Source of the DNA: an uncultured Eubacteriales bacterium | GTDB taxonomy: Bacteria; Bacillota; Clostridia; Lachnospirales; Bianqueaceae | Direction of reading: 5' to 3' | Length of the DNA stretch: 5,357 nt | NCBI GenBank assembly: GCA_902782895.1 | Contig: CACZPA010000031.1 | Span: forward strand, 1 to 5,357 | In this document: one piece after another, positions 1 through 4,678 of the stretch | How positions within the stretch are numbered: the stretch's first letter is position 1 | How the letters are laid out: each line of letters begins with the position of its first letter | The notes under the pieces: model-generated | Told to the model about the DNA's origin: nothing | Database searches by the model: none | The model's input: the letters and a program-made list of their open reading frames with translations, nothing else | Program-made: the position numbers and the translations under genes

Positions 1-66
1 GACCGGTGTTTCCACCAGGATCGTACGGTTTCCTGTCGGATCAAGCAGTACATATTGAATCTTCAT
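1..66 (-). CDS. N-terminal fragment of an unidentified protein, fourth gene of the amino-acid transporter operon (cut by window edge)
   Basis: An ATG at 66-64 opens a frame with no stop to the window edge, giving 22 residues that begin MKIQYVLLDPTGNRTI. Its A is the last base of the ATPase stop codon (TGATG arrangement), which is typical of translational coupling and supports a real downstream gene in the same mRNA. No separate promoter fits between the two. The short stretch with D-P-T-G-N after an initial beta strand faintly resembles the opening of DapF/PhzF-fold epimerase-like proteins, but 22 residues are too few to assign a family. If that resemblance held, an amino-acid epimerase next to an amino-acid importer would make sense; this is only a guess. 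Confidence 0.6.
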   Translation of the reverse strand, partial: MKIQYVLLDPTGNRTILVETPV

Positions 67-845
67 CATTGATTGTAATTGCTCAGGAATCGCTTTGTGC
101 GCTCTTTCTTCGGATTGCCGAAGACCTCTTCCGGATCGCCCTCTTCGATAATGTATCCGCCGTCCATGAAGATGACGCGGTTGCTGATAGCCCGCGCGAA
201 AGCCATCTCGTGCGTAACGACAACCATGGTCATATGGTCATCCGCGAGCTGACGGATAACCTTCAGCACCTCGCCGGTCAGCTCCGGATCCAGCGCGCTG
301 GTCGGCTCATCAAAGAACAGGATCTCCGGATTCAGCGCCAGTGCGCGCGCGATCGCCACACGCTGCTGCTGACCGCCGGAAAGCTGATACGGATACGCGT
401 TCTCCCGTCCCTCCAGTCCCATTTTCTTCAGCAGACCAAGCGCGCGCTCCTCGACCTCCGCTTTGATCTCTCCCCGCAGGATCGGCGGCTCGCAGATATT
501 TTTCATGACAGAATAATGCGGGAAAAGGTTGAAATTCTGGAACACCATGCCGAATAGCGTACGGAACCGGTTCAGCTCCGCCTTCTCAGCATAAACTCCG
601 TCCCGCAGAGCGTATTTCCCGTCATAGAGAATGTCGCCTTTCTCCGCCGTTTCCAGAAATGCCGCGCAGCGCAGCAGGGTCGATTTGCCGGAGCCGGAAG
701 GTCCGATGATCGAAACGACATTGCCAGGCTCTACCGAGAGCGAGATATCCCGCAGAACAGCAAGATCATTAAAGGATTTCTGCAGGCCCTTGATCTCCAG
801 AATCGGACAGGACTCCCGGGAGGCTTTCGTATTGTTCTCAGACAT
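66..845 (-). CDS. Polar amino acid ABC transporter, ATP-binding subunit (GlnQ/HisP type)
   Basis: This cytoplasmic ATPase powers the importer formed with the two genes upstream. From the ATG at 845 it is 259 residues, normal for the family. All ABC motifs are visible: Walker A GPSGSGKST at 48-56, Q-loop Gln103 in VFQNFNLFPH, signature LSGGQQQR at 155-162, Walker B ILFFDE at 175-180 with catalytic Glu180, D-loop SALD at 183-186, and switch His212 in VTHEM. FNLFPH and the SALDP/VVVTHEM spacing are typical of the polar-amino-acid subfamily. The ATG at 845 is preferred because GGAGG (857-853) sits 7 bases before it. An in-frame GTG at 863 would overlap the permease stop by 4 bases, but it lacks a ribosome binding site and would place the GGAGG inside the gene. 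The gap after the permease is 14 bases. The substrate cannot be told from this subunit. Confidence 0.95.
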   Translation of the reverse strand: MSENNTKASRESCPILEIKGLQKSFNDLAVLRDISLSVEPGNVVSIIGPSGSGKSTLLRCAAFLETAEKGDILYDGKYALRDGVYAEKAELNRFRTLFGMVFQNFNLFPHYSVMKNICEPPILRGEIKAEVEERALGLLKKMGLEGRENAYPYQLSGGQQQRVAIARALALNPEILFFDEPTSALDPELTGEVLKVIRQLADDHMTMVVVTHEMAFARAISNRVIFMDGGYIIEEGDPEEVFGNPKKERTKRFLSNYNQ

Positions 846-859
846 GTCTACCCCTCCGC

Positions 860-1507
860 TCACTTATAATAATTCAGGCGTTTTTCCACTCTGCCCATAA
901 CCCGGTCCACGATCAGGTTAAAGATATAATAGAATACGCCCGCGACGACAAACGGCAGAAAGCTTGTCTGAGAATTCGCGATCTGTTTACCGATTGTAAA
1001 CATCTCCTGATAAGAGACGGTAAACGCCAGCGAAGTGTCTTTGACCAGCGTCACGACTTCATTGGTGATACTGGGCATAATTCTCTTCACGACCTGCGGC
1101 AGAATGATCCGCATAAAAGTCTGGAATCTGGAATATCCGAGCACTTCAGCCGCTTCATACTGTCCCGTCGGAATCGATTCGATACCGCCGCGGTAGATCT
1201 CGGCAAAATACGCAGCGTAGTTGATGGCAAACGCGATTACGACCGGGATCAGCTTATTGCGCGATACACTTATGCCGAAAAGATAATACGGGCCGTAGGT
1301 AACGGCAAGCAGCTGCAGCATCAGCGGCGTTCCGCGCAGAATATTGATGAAAAAGCGCGTAATGGCCGAGATGACTTTATTCTTGCTCATCCGCAAGAGC
1401 GCCACGACCATACCCAGCGGGAGAGAGAATAACAGGGTCAGGAAAAAAATCGCGCAGGTCTTGCCCAGGCCCTCTCCCATCTTAAGAATCATTGTCAAAA
1501 GCGACAT
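860..1507 (-). CDS. Polar amino acid ABC transporter, membrane permease subunit (HisM/GlnP type)
   Basis: This 215-residue integral membrane protein is the usual length for HisMQ-type permeases, which act as homo- or heterodimers. Only one permease gene is present, so a homodimer is likely. Visible features are a first hydrophobic helix at about 17-38, the RGTPLMLQ motif at 58-65 characteristic of the family, a hydrophobic segment at 86-104, the EAA coupling loop at about 117-138 (YEAAEVLGYSRF followed by RIILPQ) that docks on the ATPase, LVKDTSLA at 154-161, and a last helix at about 184-202. The ATG at 1507 follows GAGAGG with 7 bases between. It lies 79 bases after the binding-protein stop and 14 bases before the ATPase start, so all three are probably on one mRNA. 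Family assignment is secure; substrate is not. Confidence 0.95.
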   Translation of the reverse strand: MSLLTMILKMGEGLGKTCAIFFLTLLFSLPLGMVVALLRMSKNKVISAITRFFINILRGTPLMLQLLAVTYGPYYLFGISVSRNKLIPVVIAFAINYAAYFAEIYRGGIESIPTGQYEAAEVLGYSRFQTFMRIILPQVVKRIMPSITNEVVTLVKDTSLAFTVSYQEMFTIGKQIANSQTSFLPFVVAGVFYYIFNLIVDRVMGRVEKRLNYYK

Positions 1508-1557
1508 ACGAATACCTCTCAGATTTCGGATTCAGCCGTCATTCCGCCGGTTACAGG

Positions 1558-1578
1558 TCCGGTTGCTCATTTACCGGA
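1558..1578 (-). other. Possible intercistronic stem-loop between binding protein and permease
   Basis: TCCGGT at 1558-1563 and ACCGGA at 1573-1578 are exact inverted repeats around a 9-base loop, starting 8 bases after the binding-protein stop in the mRNA. No U-run follows, so it is not an ordinary terminator. In many importer operons a hairpin at this position protects the upstream transcript from 3' decay and lets the binding protein outnumber the permease. That role is inferred; the stem is short and a nearby CCGG offers competing pairings. Confidence 0.35.
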
Positions 1579-1586
1579 AAGCCGGA

Positions 1587-2396
1587 TCAGTCGTTCAGGA
1601 AGATCAGGTTGTTAACGATTTCGGAATAATCTTCTTTCTCCGCGATCTTTGCGTAGGTGCCGTTCTCTACCAGTGCGGCAACCGCGTCCTCGATCTGTTT
1701 GGCAAGCTCCTCGTCTCTGGAACGGAACGCAATACCGTACTGCTCCGCGCCAAGCTGCTCGTCGATAATCCTGTATCCCGCGTTCTTCGCGACATAATCT
1801 GCCGCTACCGGCATGTCGACAAAGACAGCGTCAACCGCGTTGCCCGCAAGCTCCGTAAAGCATTTCAGGAAGCTGTCGGCCGTGATGACATCACCGAAAG
1901 TCGCTGCAAGATCCGCGAGATCGCCGTTCAGCAGAGCCTCACCGGAGGTGCCCAGCTGTACGGCGACCAGCTTGCCCGCCAGATCCGCGGAGGAATTAAA
2001 TCCACTGTCGTCCTTTACAACCAAAACCTGTGTATTGTCATAGTATGGCTTGGAGATAATGTATCCGGCTTCCTTCATACTGTCAAGGATTGTCATGCCG
2101 GACCATACACAGTCGCATTCATTGGAATCCAGCTGGATCAGCTTCTCATCCCAGTTCACGGCGAAAATTTCCAGATCCCATCCGAGATAATCGCAGGCTG
2201 CCTGGCAGACCTCAACGTCAAAGCCTGTATACTTGCCGTCATCGCCCAGATAGCTGAACGGCGGATATTCCGGATCGATACCCATGATGAATTTCTTCTT
2301 ATCCGCGGATTTAGAGCCGGAATCCTTGCCCGAGGAACATCCCGTCAGCGCGGTGAGCATTACGAGTGCCATAAACAGTACGAGAATCTTTTTCAT
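1587..2396 (-). CDS. Amino-acid-type ABC transporter substrate-binding lipoprotein
   Basis: This 269-residue protein captures the substrate outside the cell and passes it to the permease. It starts with a lipoprotein signal: MKK, a hydrophobic core, then the lipobox LTGC with Cys20 as the lipid anchor, followed by a Ser/Gly/Lys-rich linker to about residue 35. The mature part is a type 2 periplasmic-binding fold of the HisJ/GlnH group: PEYPPFSYLGDDGKYTGFDVE at 42-62, KPYYDN at 116-121, LAGKLVAVQLGTSGE at 139-153, and AVFVDMPVA with Asp194, which fits the Asp that holds the amino group in relatives. In the segment S99-G-M-T-I-L-D-S-M107-K, aligned without gaps to HisJ, Met107 takes the place of the carboxylate-binding Arg77, so the ligand may be unusual. 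GGAGG lies 7 bases before the ATG at 2396. First gene of the operon. Confidence 0.93.
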   Translation of the reverse strand: MKKILVLFMALVMLTALTGCSSGKDSGSKSADKKKFIMGIDPEYPPFSYLGDDGKYTGFDVEVCQAACDYLGWDLEIFAVNWDEKLIQLDSNECDCVWSGMTILDSMKEAGYIISKPYYDNTQVLVVKDDSGFNSSADLAGKLVAVQLGTSGEALLNGDLADLAATFGDVITADSFLKCFTELAGNAVDAVFVDMPVAADYVAKNAGYRIIDEQLGAEQYGIAFRSRDEELAKQIEDAVAALVENGTYAKIAEKEDYSEIVNNLIFLND

Positions 2397-2453
2397 TTTA
2401 TTTCCTCCATGGTCTATGACGCGACTTTTCAGGAAAGAACACGTCTATTCTGT

Positions 2454-2475
2454 AACAAAGCGTCTCCGTTTTGTT
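2454..2475 (-). other. Possible hairpin at the 5' end of the transporter mRNA leader
   Basis: In the mRNA, AACAAA and TTTGTT (genome 2475-2470 and 2459-2454) pair as a 6-base stem, with two further C-G pairs closing a GAGA loop after one A/C mismatch. It begins about 3 bases from the expected transcript start. No U-run follows, so it is not an attenuator by itself; 5' hairpins can stabilise mRNA. The leader is only about 80 bases, too short for a T-box or a large riboswitch. Confidence 0.3.
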
Positions 2476-2480
2476 TACTT

Positions 2481-2493
2481 TGGTATTTTACCA
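2481..2493. promoter_or_regulatory. Palindromic operator candidate over the transporter promoter
   Basis: TGGTA-TTT-TACCA is a perfect inverted repeat with 5-base arms that contains the whole -10 box (2485-2490). A wider inverted pair, TTTACTTT at 2474-2481 and AAAGTAAA at 2506-2513, flanks it; one arm contains the -35 box and the other covers the expected start point. A repressor bound here would block RNA polymerase. The regulator is not in the window and the site resembles no operator I can name with confidence. Confidence 0.45.
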
Positions 2494-2513
2494 TACTAAA
2501 TTGCTAAAGTAAA
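2485..2513 (-). promoter_or_regulatory. Sigma-A-type promoter of the amino-acid transporter operon
   Basis: On the minus strand TTTACT (2513-2508) and TAAAAT (2490-2485) are separated by exactly 17 bases. They match the -35 and -10 consensus at 4/6 and 5/6. The predicted start is near 2478, giving a leader of about 80 bases before the binding-protein ATG. It lies just after the terminator of the deacetylase gene, as expected for an independent unit. Confidence 0.75.
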
Positions 2514-2553
2514 GAGAAAATCATTATTCTTTTATAAAAATACAGAATTATAC

Positions 2554-2581
2554 AAAAAGGACTGTCCCCAAGGGGCAGCCC
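2554..2581 (-). terminator. Rho-independent terminator after the deacetylase gene
   Basis: The minus strand reads GGGCTGCCCC, TT, GGGGACAGTCC, then TTTTT. GGGCTG pairs with CAGTCC (one G-U) and CCCC with GGGG, with a single bulged A and a two-base apex. The run of five T follows directly. It is about 70 bases after the deacetylase stop and separates that gene from the transporter promoter. The reverse direction lacks a T-run, so it is read as one-way. Confidence 0.8.
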
Positions 2582-2648
2582 AGATTTGTCGTTTCATAGT
2601 CGTTTTGCTGTTTCGTAGTAGTCTTGACGTGCCGTTCTGCTCTGAAGA

Positions 2649-3455
2649 TCAGAAATGTACCGTCTGTCCGGCCGGGACAGGGACCATCTCTTTATCGACG
2701 TCGATCCAAAGCGTGTAAGCCGTCGGATTGAAAGCAAAGGTTCCGTCCGCGCTGAATTTCATCTGCTTCCAGGCCTTCATATAATCAACGATCTCGATAT
2801 TCGTCGCATACCAGATATCCTCACGACCGCCCATCATGCGGCAAAACTCCTCGATGCGCTCCCAGTTGTTGTTATTGGTGAACTCATAGGAATGTCCCCA
2901 GACGTACATCATGTTCAGATACTGCGTCTTGTTAAGCGCAAGGAAATCCCTGGCCAGATCAAAGAGCTTCGGATCGTTGTGATGGCAGGTCGGATCCCAC
3001 TCCATGTAATTGTCCGGCATGGCGAAGCTGTGTGTAGAACGGACCGTGCGGGAATACTCGATGCCGCAGGCCTCCATCGCGATCTCCACCTCTTTGCTGA
3101 ACGATCCGTTCGGATAGGACATGCCGCGCACTGGATAACCGGCGTATTTCTCGAGCTGAATACGGTCCTCCAGCGTCTGCTTCACGACCTCGGTGGACGG
3201 GCAGCGCGCAATCGTCGGGTGCGTATAGGTATGGCAGGAAATCTCCATGCCCTGATAGAGCTCCGCGATCTGCTCCTTTGGATTGCGCTGATACTGCGGA
3301 TCATCGTACAGGCCGGAATTCAGGTGAAATGTCCCTTTGATTCCGTTTTCCTTCAAAATGGATACCAGGCGCACATCCTCCGGTCGACCGTCATCATAGC
3401 TCATTGTCAAAACCTTATGCTTTCCTCCCGGGAAAGCTACAAATATTCTTCTCAT
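2649..3455 (-). CDS. NodB-homology polysaccharide deacetylase family protein (CE4 fold), no signal peptide
   Basis: This 268-residue protein is expected to be a metal-dependent N- or O-deacetylase. The CE4 motifs are visible: motif 1 TMSYDDG at 17-23 (Asp21 as base, Asp22 as metal ligand), motif 2 HTYTHP at 75-80 (His75 and His79 as metal ligands), motif 3 MSYPNGSF at 112-119, and His188 in VWGHSYEF as the likely catalytic-acid histidine. WDPTCHHND at 153-161 is a further conserved-looking block. The last 60 residues look like a small beta-rich extension (FNPTAYTLWIDV). There is no signal peptide or membrane helix, unlike the exported peptidoglycan or chitin deacetylases, so a cytoplasmic small sugar substrate is plausible. 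AAGGAGG lies 7 bases before the ATG at 3455. It has its own promoter and terminator. The substrate is unknown. Confidence 0.9.
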   Translation of the reverse strand: MRRIFVAFPGGKHKVLTMSYDDGRPEDVRLVSILKENGIKGTFHLNSGLYDDPQYQRNPKEQIAELYQGMEISCHTYTHPTIARCPSTEVVKQTLEDRIQLEKYAGYPVRGMSYPNGSFSKEVEIAMEACGIEYSRTVRSTHSFAMPDNYMEWDPTCHHNDPKLFDLARDFLALNKTQYLNMMYVWGHSYEFTNNNNWERIEEFCRMMGGREDIWYATNIEIVDYMKAWKQMKFSADGTFAFNPTAYTLWIDVDKEMVPVPAGQTVHF

Positions 3456-3485
3456 ATTGTGACCTCCTTCGGCAGCTTATTCTAT

Positions 3486-3514
3486 ATTATAATGCGCCTT
3501 TATCAGGATTGCAA
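3486..3514 (-). promoter_or_regulatory. Sigma-A-type promoter of the deacetylase gene
   Basis: TTGCAA (3514-3509) and a perfect TATAAT (3491-3486) are spaced by 17 bases on the minus strand. The expected start near 3479 leaves a leader of about 24 bases carrying the AAGGAGG site. The -35 box begins only 6 bases after the T-run of the tRNA terminator, so the two units are tightly packed but separate. Confidence 0.8.
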
Positions 3515-3520
3515 GTTATG

Positions 3521-3554
3521 AAAACAAAAAGGATCTGACCAGTCAGCCAGATCC
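3521..3554 (-). terminator. Rho-independent terminator of the tRNA-Ala gene
   Basis: On the minus strand GGATCTGGCT and GGTCAGATCC form a 10-pair stem (two G-U wobbles) closed by the four-base loop GACT at 3531-3554. TTTTTGTTTT follows at 3530-3521. The hairpin starts three bases after the tRNA discriminator base, so the precursor has a very short 3' trailer. This shows the tRNA is not cotranscribed with the deacetylase. Confidence 0.9.
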
Positions 3555-3557
3555 CCA

Positions 3558-3630
<73 letters not shown>

Positions 3631-3644
3631 TCAGAACAGAATGT

Positions 3645-3673
3645 ATTATATCGTATATCCGGACAGTTGTCAA
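3645..3673 (-). promoter_or_regulatory. Fully consensus sigma-A promoter of the tRNA-Ala gene
   Basis: TTGACA (3673-3668) and TATAAT (3650-3645) both match consensus at 6/6 with a 17-base spacer on the minus strand. The start should fall near 3638, leaving only about 8 bases of 5' leader for RNase P to remove. Perfect boxes fit the high demand for tRNA. Confidence 0.93.
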
Positions 3674-3685
3674 GAGAATTCAGAA

Positions 3686-3739
3686 GGTTTTCTTGTTCAT
3701 GATCAAAACGTGATCAAAACGGTTTTCCTGTTCACAATC
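3686..3739. repeat. Repeat cluster in the divergent intergenic region
   Basis: TGATCAAAACG occurs twice back to back, at 3700-3710 and 3711-3721, each copy containing the palindrome TGATCA, so the sites are 11 bases or about one helical turn apart. Around this, 3686-3704 and 3721-3739 are 19-base imperfect direct repeats (3 mismatches, period 35) built on GGTTTTC and TGTTCA. They lie just upstream of the tRNA promoter -35 box and about 70-125 bases upstream of the VTC gene -10 box. A regulator binding on one face of the helix is a reasonable inference; no known site is recognised. Confidence 0.6.
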
Positions 3740-3790
3740 CGTTCATTTTTGCTTTTCAATTTCTTTGCAAAATTAAGCTATTTTTTAAGT

Positions 3791-3816
3791 TTCCTTAAAG
3801 GAACGGGTCGTATAAT
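3791..3816 (+). promoter_or_regulatory. Candidate promoter and palindromic site for the VTC/DUF4956 unit
   Basis: TATAAT at 3811-3816 is a perfect -10 box, predicting a start near 3823 and a leader of about 25 bases. No good -35 box sits 16-18 bases upstream; the nearest stretches, AGTTTC and TTTCCT, are poor. That region instead holds the perfect 13-base palindrome TTCCTT-A-AAGGAA (3791-3803) after a run of T (3781-3786). A weak -35 with a palindrome over it suggests control by a DNA-binding protein rather than constitutive expression. The rest of 3674-3847 shows no gene or recognisable riboswitch. Confidence 0.55.
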
Positions 3817-3847
3817 GCACTTGTACTTCAGGAAAGGAGTCAAAGAC

Positions 3848-4678
3848 ATGGCAACTGTTAAGAACGCTTTCAAGCGCTATGAGAAGAAGTTCCTTCTGAC
3901 CGAGAGTCAGATGAATGAGATCCTTCCGCTGATCCGCGAACACATGGATCCGGATCCCTATTGCATCAACGGCAAGACGTATACGATCTGCAATGTATAT
4001 TTCGATACAGAAGATTCTACCATCATCCGTCACTCGCTGTCCAAGCCCTTCTATAAAGAAAAACTCCGGATGCGCAGCTACGACACACCGGAAAACGGCG
4101 GCACCAAGGTCTTCCTGGAGCTGAAGAAAAAGATCCACGGAGAAGTCACCAAGCGCCGTGCCGTCCTCACTTACGATCAGGCGAACGCGTTTCTCGAGGA
4201 CCGGACAGTACCCGAGAATCTCGACTACATCAACCGTCAGGTCCTTTCGGAGATCATCTGGTTCCTGATGCAGTACAAGGTCCGTCCGATGGCCTATATC
4301 AGCTATGACAGAACGGCTTTCTTCGACAGAGAGGATCCGGAATTCCGGCTGACGTTCGACGAGAACCTTCGTACACGCCGCGACAACGTCGATCTGATGA
4401 AAGGCAACTACGGCGAGCTGCTTCGCCCGAAGGATTTCCGCCTGATGGAGGTCAAGGTCTCCGGTGCTTTCCCGCTCTGGTTCGCGAACAAGCTCAGTGA
4501 AATGGGTCTCTACACCGCGACCTTCTCCAAATACGGCATGGAATACCAGAAATGGAAGACTGACAATCTGCTGGCTAACATCATCTACATCCCCAACCGG
4601 GCTTACCGGACCTCGGAAGACAGATCCTCTGCTCGTACTCTTACACTAAACACTTATCTGGAGGCGCAAAATGCTTGA
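3848..4678 (+). CDS. VTC-domain protein, polyphosphate polymerase-like
   Basis: This 276-residue protein matches the VTC domain (PF09359), a triphosphate-tunnel-type fold that in yeast Vtc4 makes polyphosphate from ATP. Visible motifs line up with the tunnel strands: FKRYEKKFLL at 8-17, YFDTED at 51-56, KEKLRMRSYD at 70-79 (Arg74 and Arg76 as phosphate contacts), VFLELKKKIHGEVTKRR at 88-104, AYISYDRTAF at 149-158, FRLTFDENLRTRR at 166-178, LMEVKVSGAFP at 199-209 (Glu201 as likely metal ligand), and FSKYGMEY at 226-233 (Lys228). It has no SPX domain, signal peptide or membrane helix, so it is soluble or held at the membrane by a partner. ATG 3848 is chosen because AAAGGAG precedes it by 8 bases; the frame is open further upstream but has no ribosome site and runs through the promoter. 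Its stop overlaps the next gene by 8 bases. Activity is inferred from family. Confidence 0.9.
   Translation: MATVKNAFKRYEKKFLLTESQMNEILPLIREHMDPDPYCINGKTYTICNVYFDTEDSTIIRHSLSKPFYKEKLRMRSYDTPENGGTKVFLELKKKIHGEVTKRRAVLTYDQANAFLEDRTVPENLDYINRQVLSEIIWFLMQYKVRPMAYISYDRTAFFDREDPEFRLTFDENLRTRRDNVDLMKGNYGELLRPKDFRLMEVKVSGAFPLWFANKLSEMGLYTATFSKYGMEYQKWKTDNLLANIIYIPNRAYRTSEDRSSARTLTLNTYLEAQNA

Noticed and set aside
846..863. GTG start for the ATPase overlapping the permease stop by 4 bases
   Set aside because: No ribosome site precedes it, whereas GGAGG is placed 7 bases before the ATG at 845.
2397..2478. T-box or other riboswitch in the amino-acid transporter leader
   Set aside because: The leader is only about 80 bases, has no T-box sequence, and shows no terminator/antiterminator pair.
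1344..2507. Long plus-strand open frame of 387 codons opposite the permease start and the binding protein
   Set aside because: It is antisense to two genes with clear family motifs, its product is rich in Arg/Ile with no recognisable domain, and it has no ribosome site; it is a shadow of the coding frames.
2591..2620. Short direct repeat GTTTCATAGT / GTTTCGTAGT after the deacetylase
   Set aside because: Two 10-base copies with one mismatch in an untranslated tail; too little to call a repeat element.
2655..3521. Plus-strand open frame of 288 codons opposite the deacetylase
   Set aside because: The minus frame carries all CE4 motifs and a strong ribosome site, while this one shows no motif and runs into the deacetylase promoter.
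3686..3739. Possible small CRISPR array
   Set aside because: Only two imperfect units with a 16-base gap that itself contains a tandem repeat; no further units and no cas gene.
3641..3847. N-terminal extension of the VTC protein by 69 residues
   Set aside because: The frame is open, but it covers the promoter, repeats and palindrome, has no ribosome site, and the VTC domain starts just after the ATG at 3848 with its AAAGGAG.
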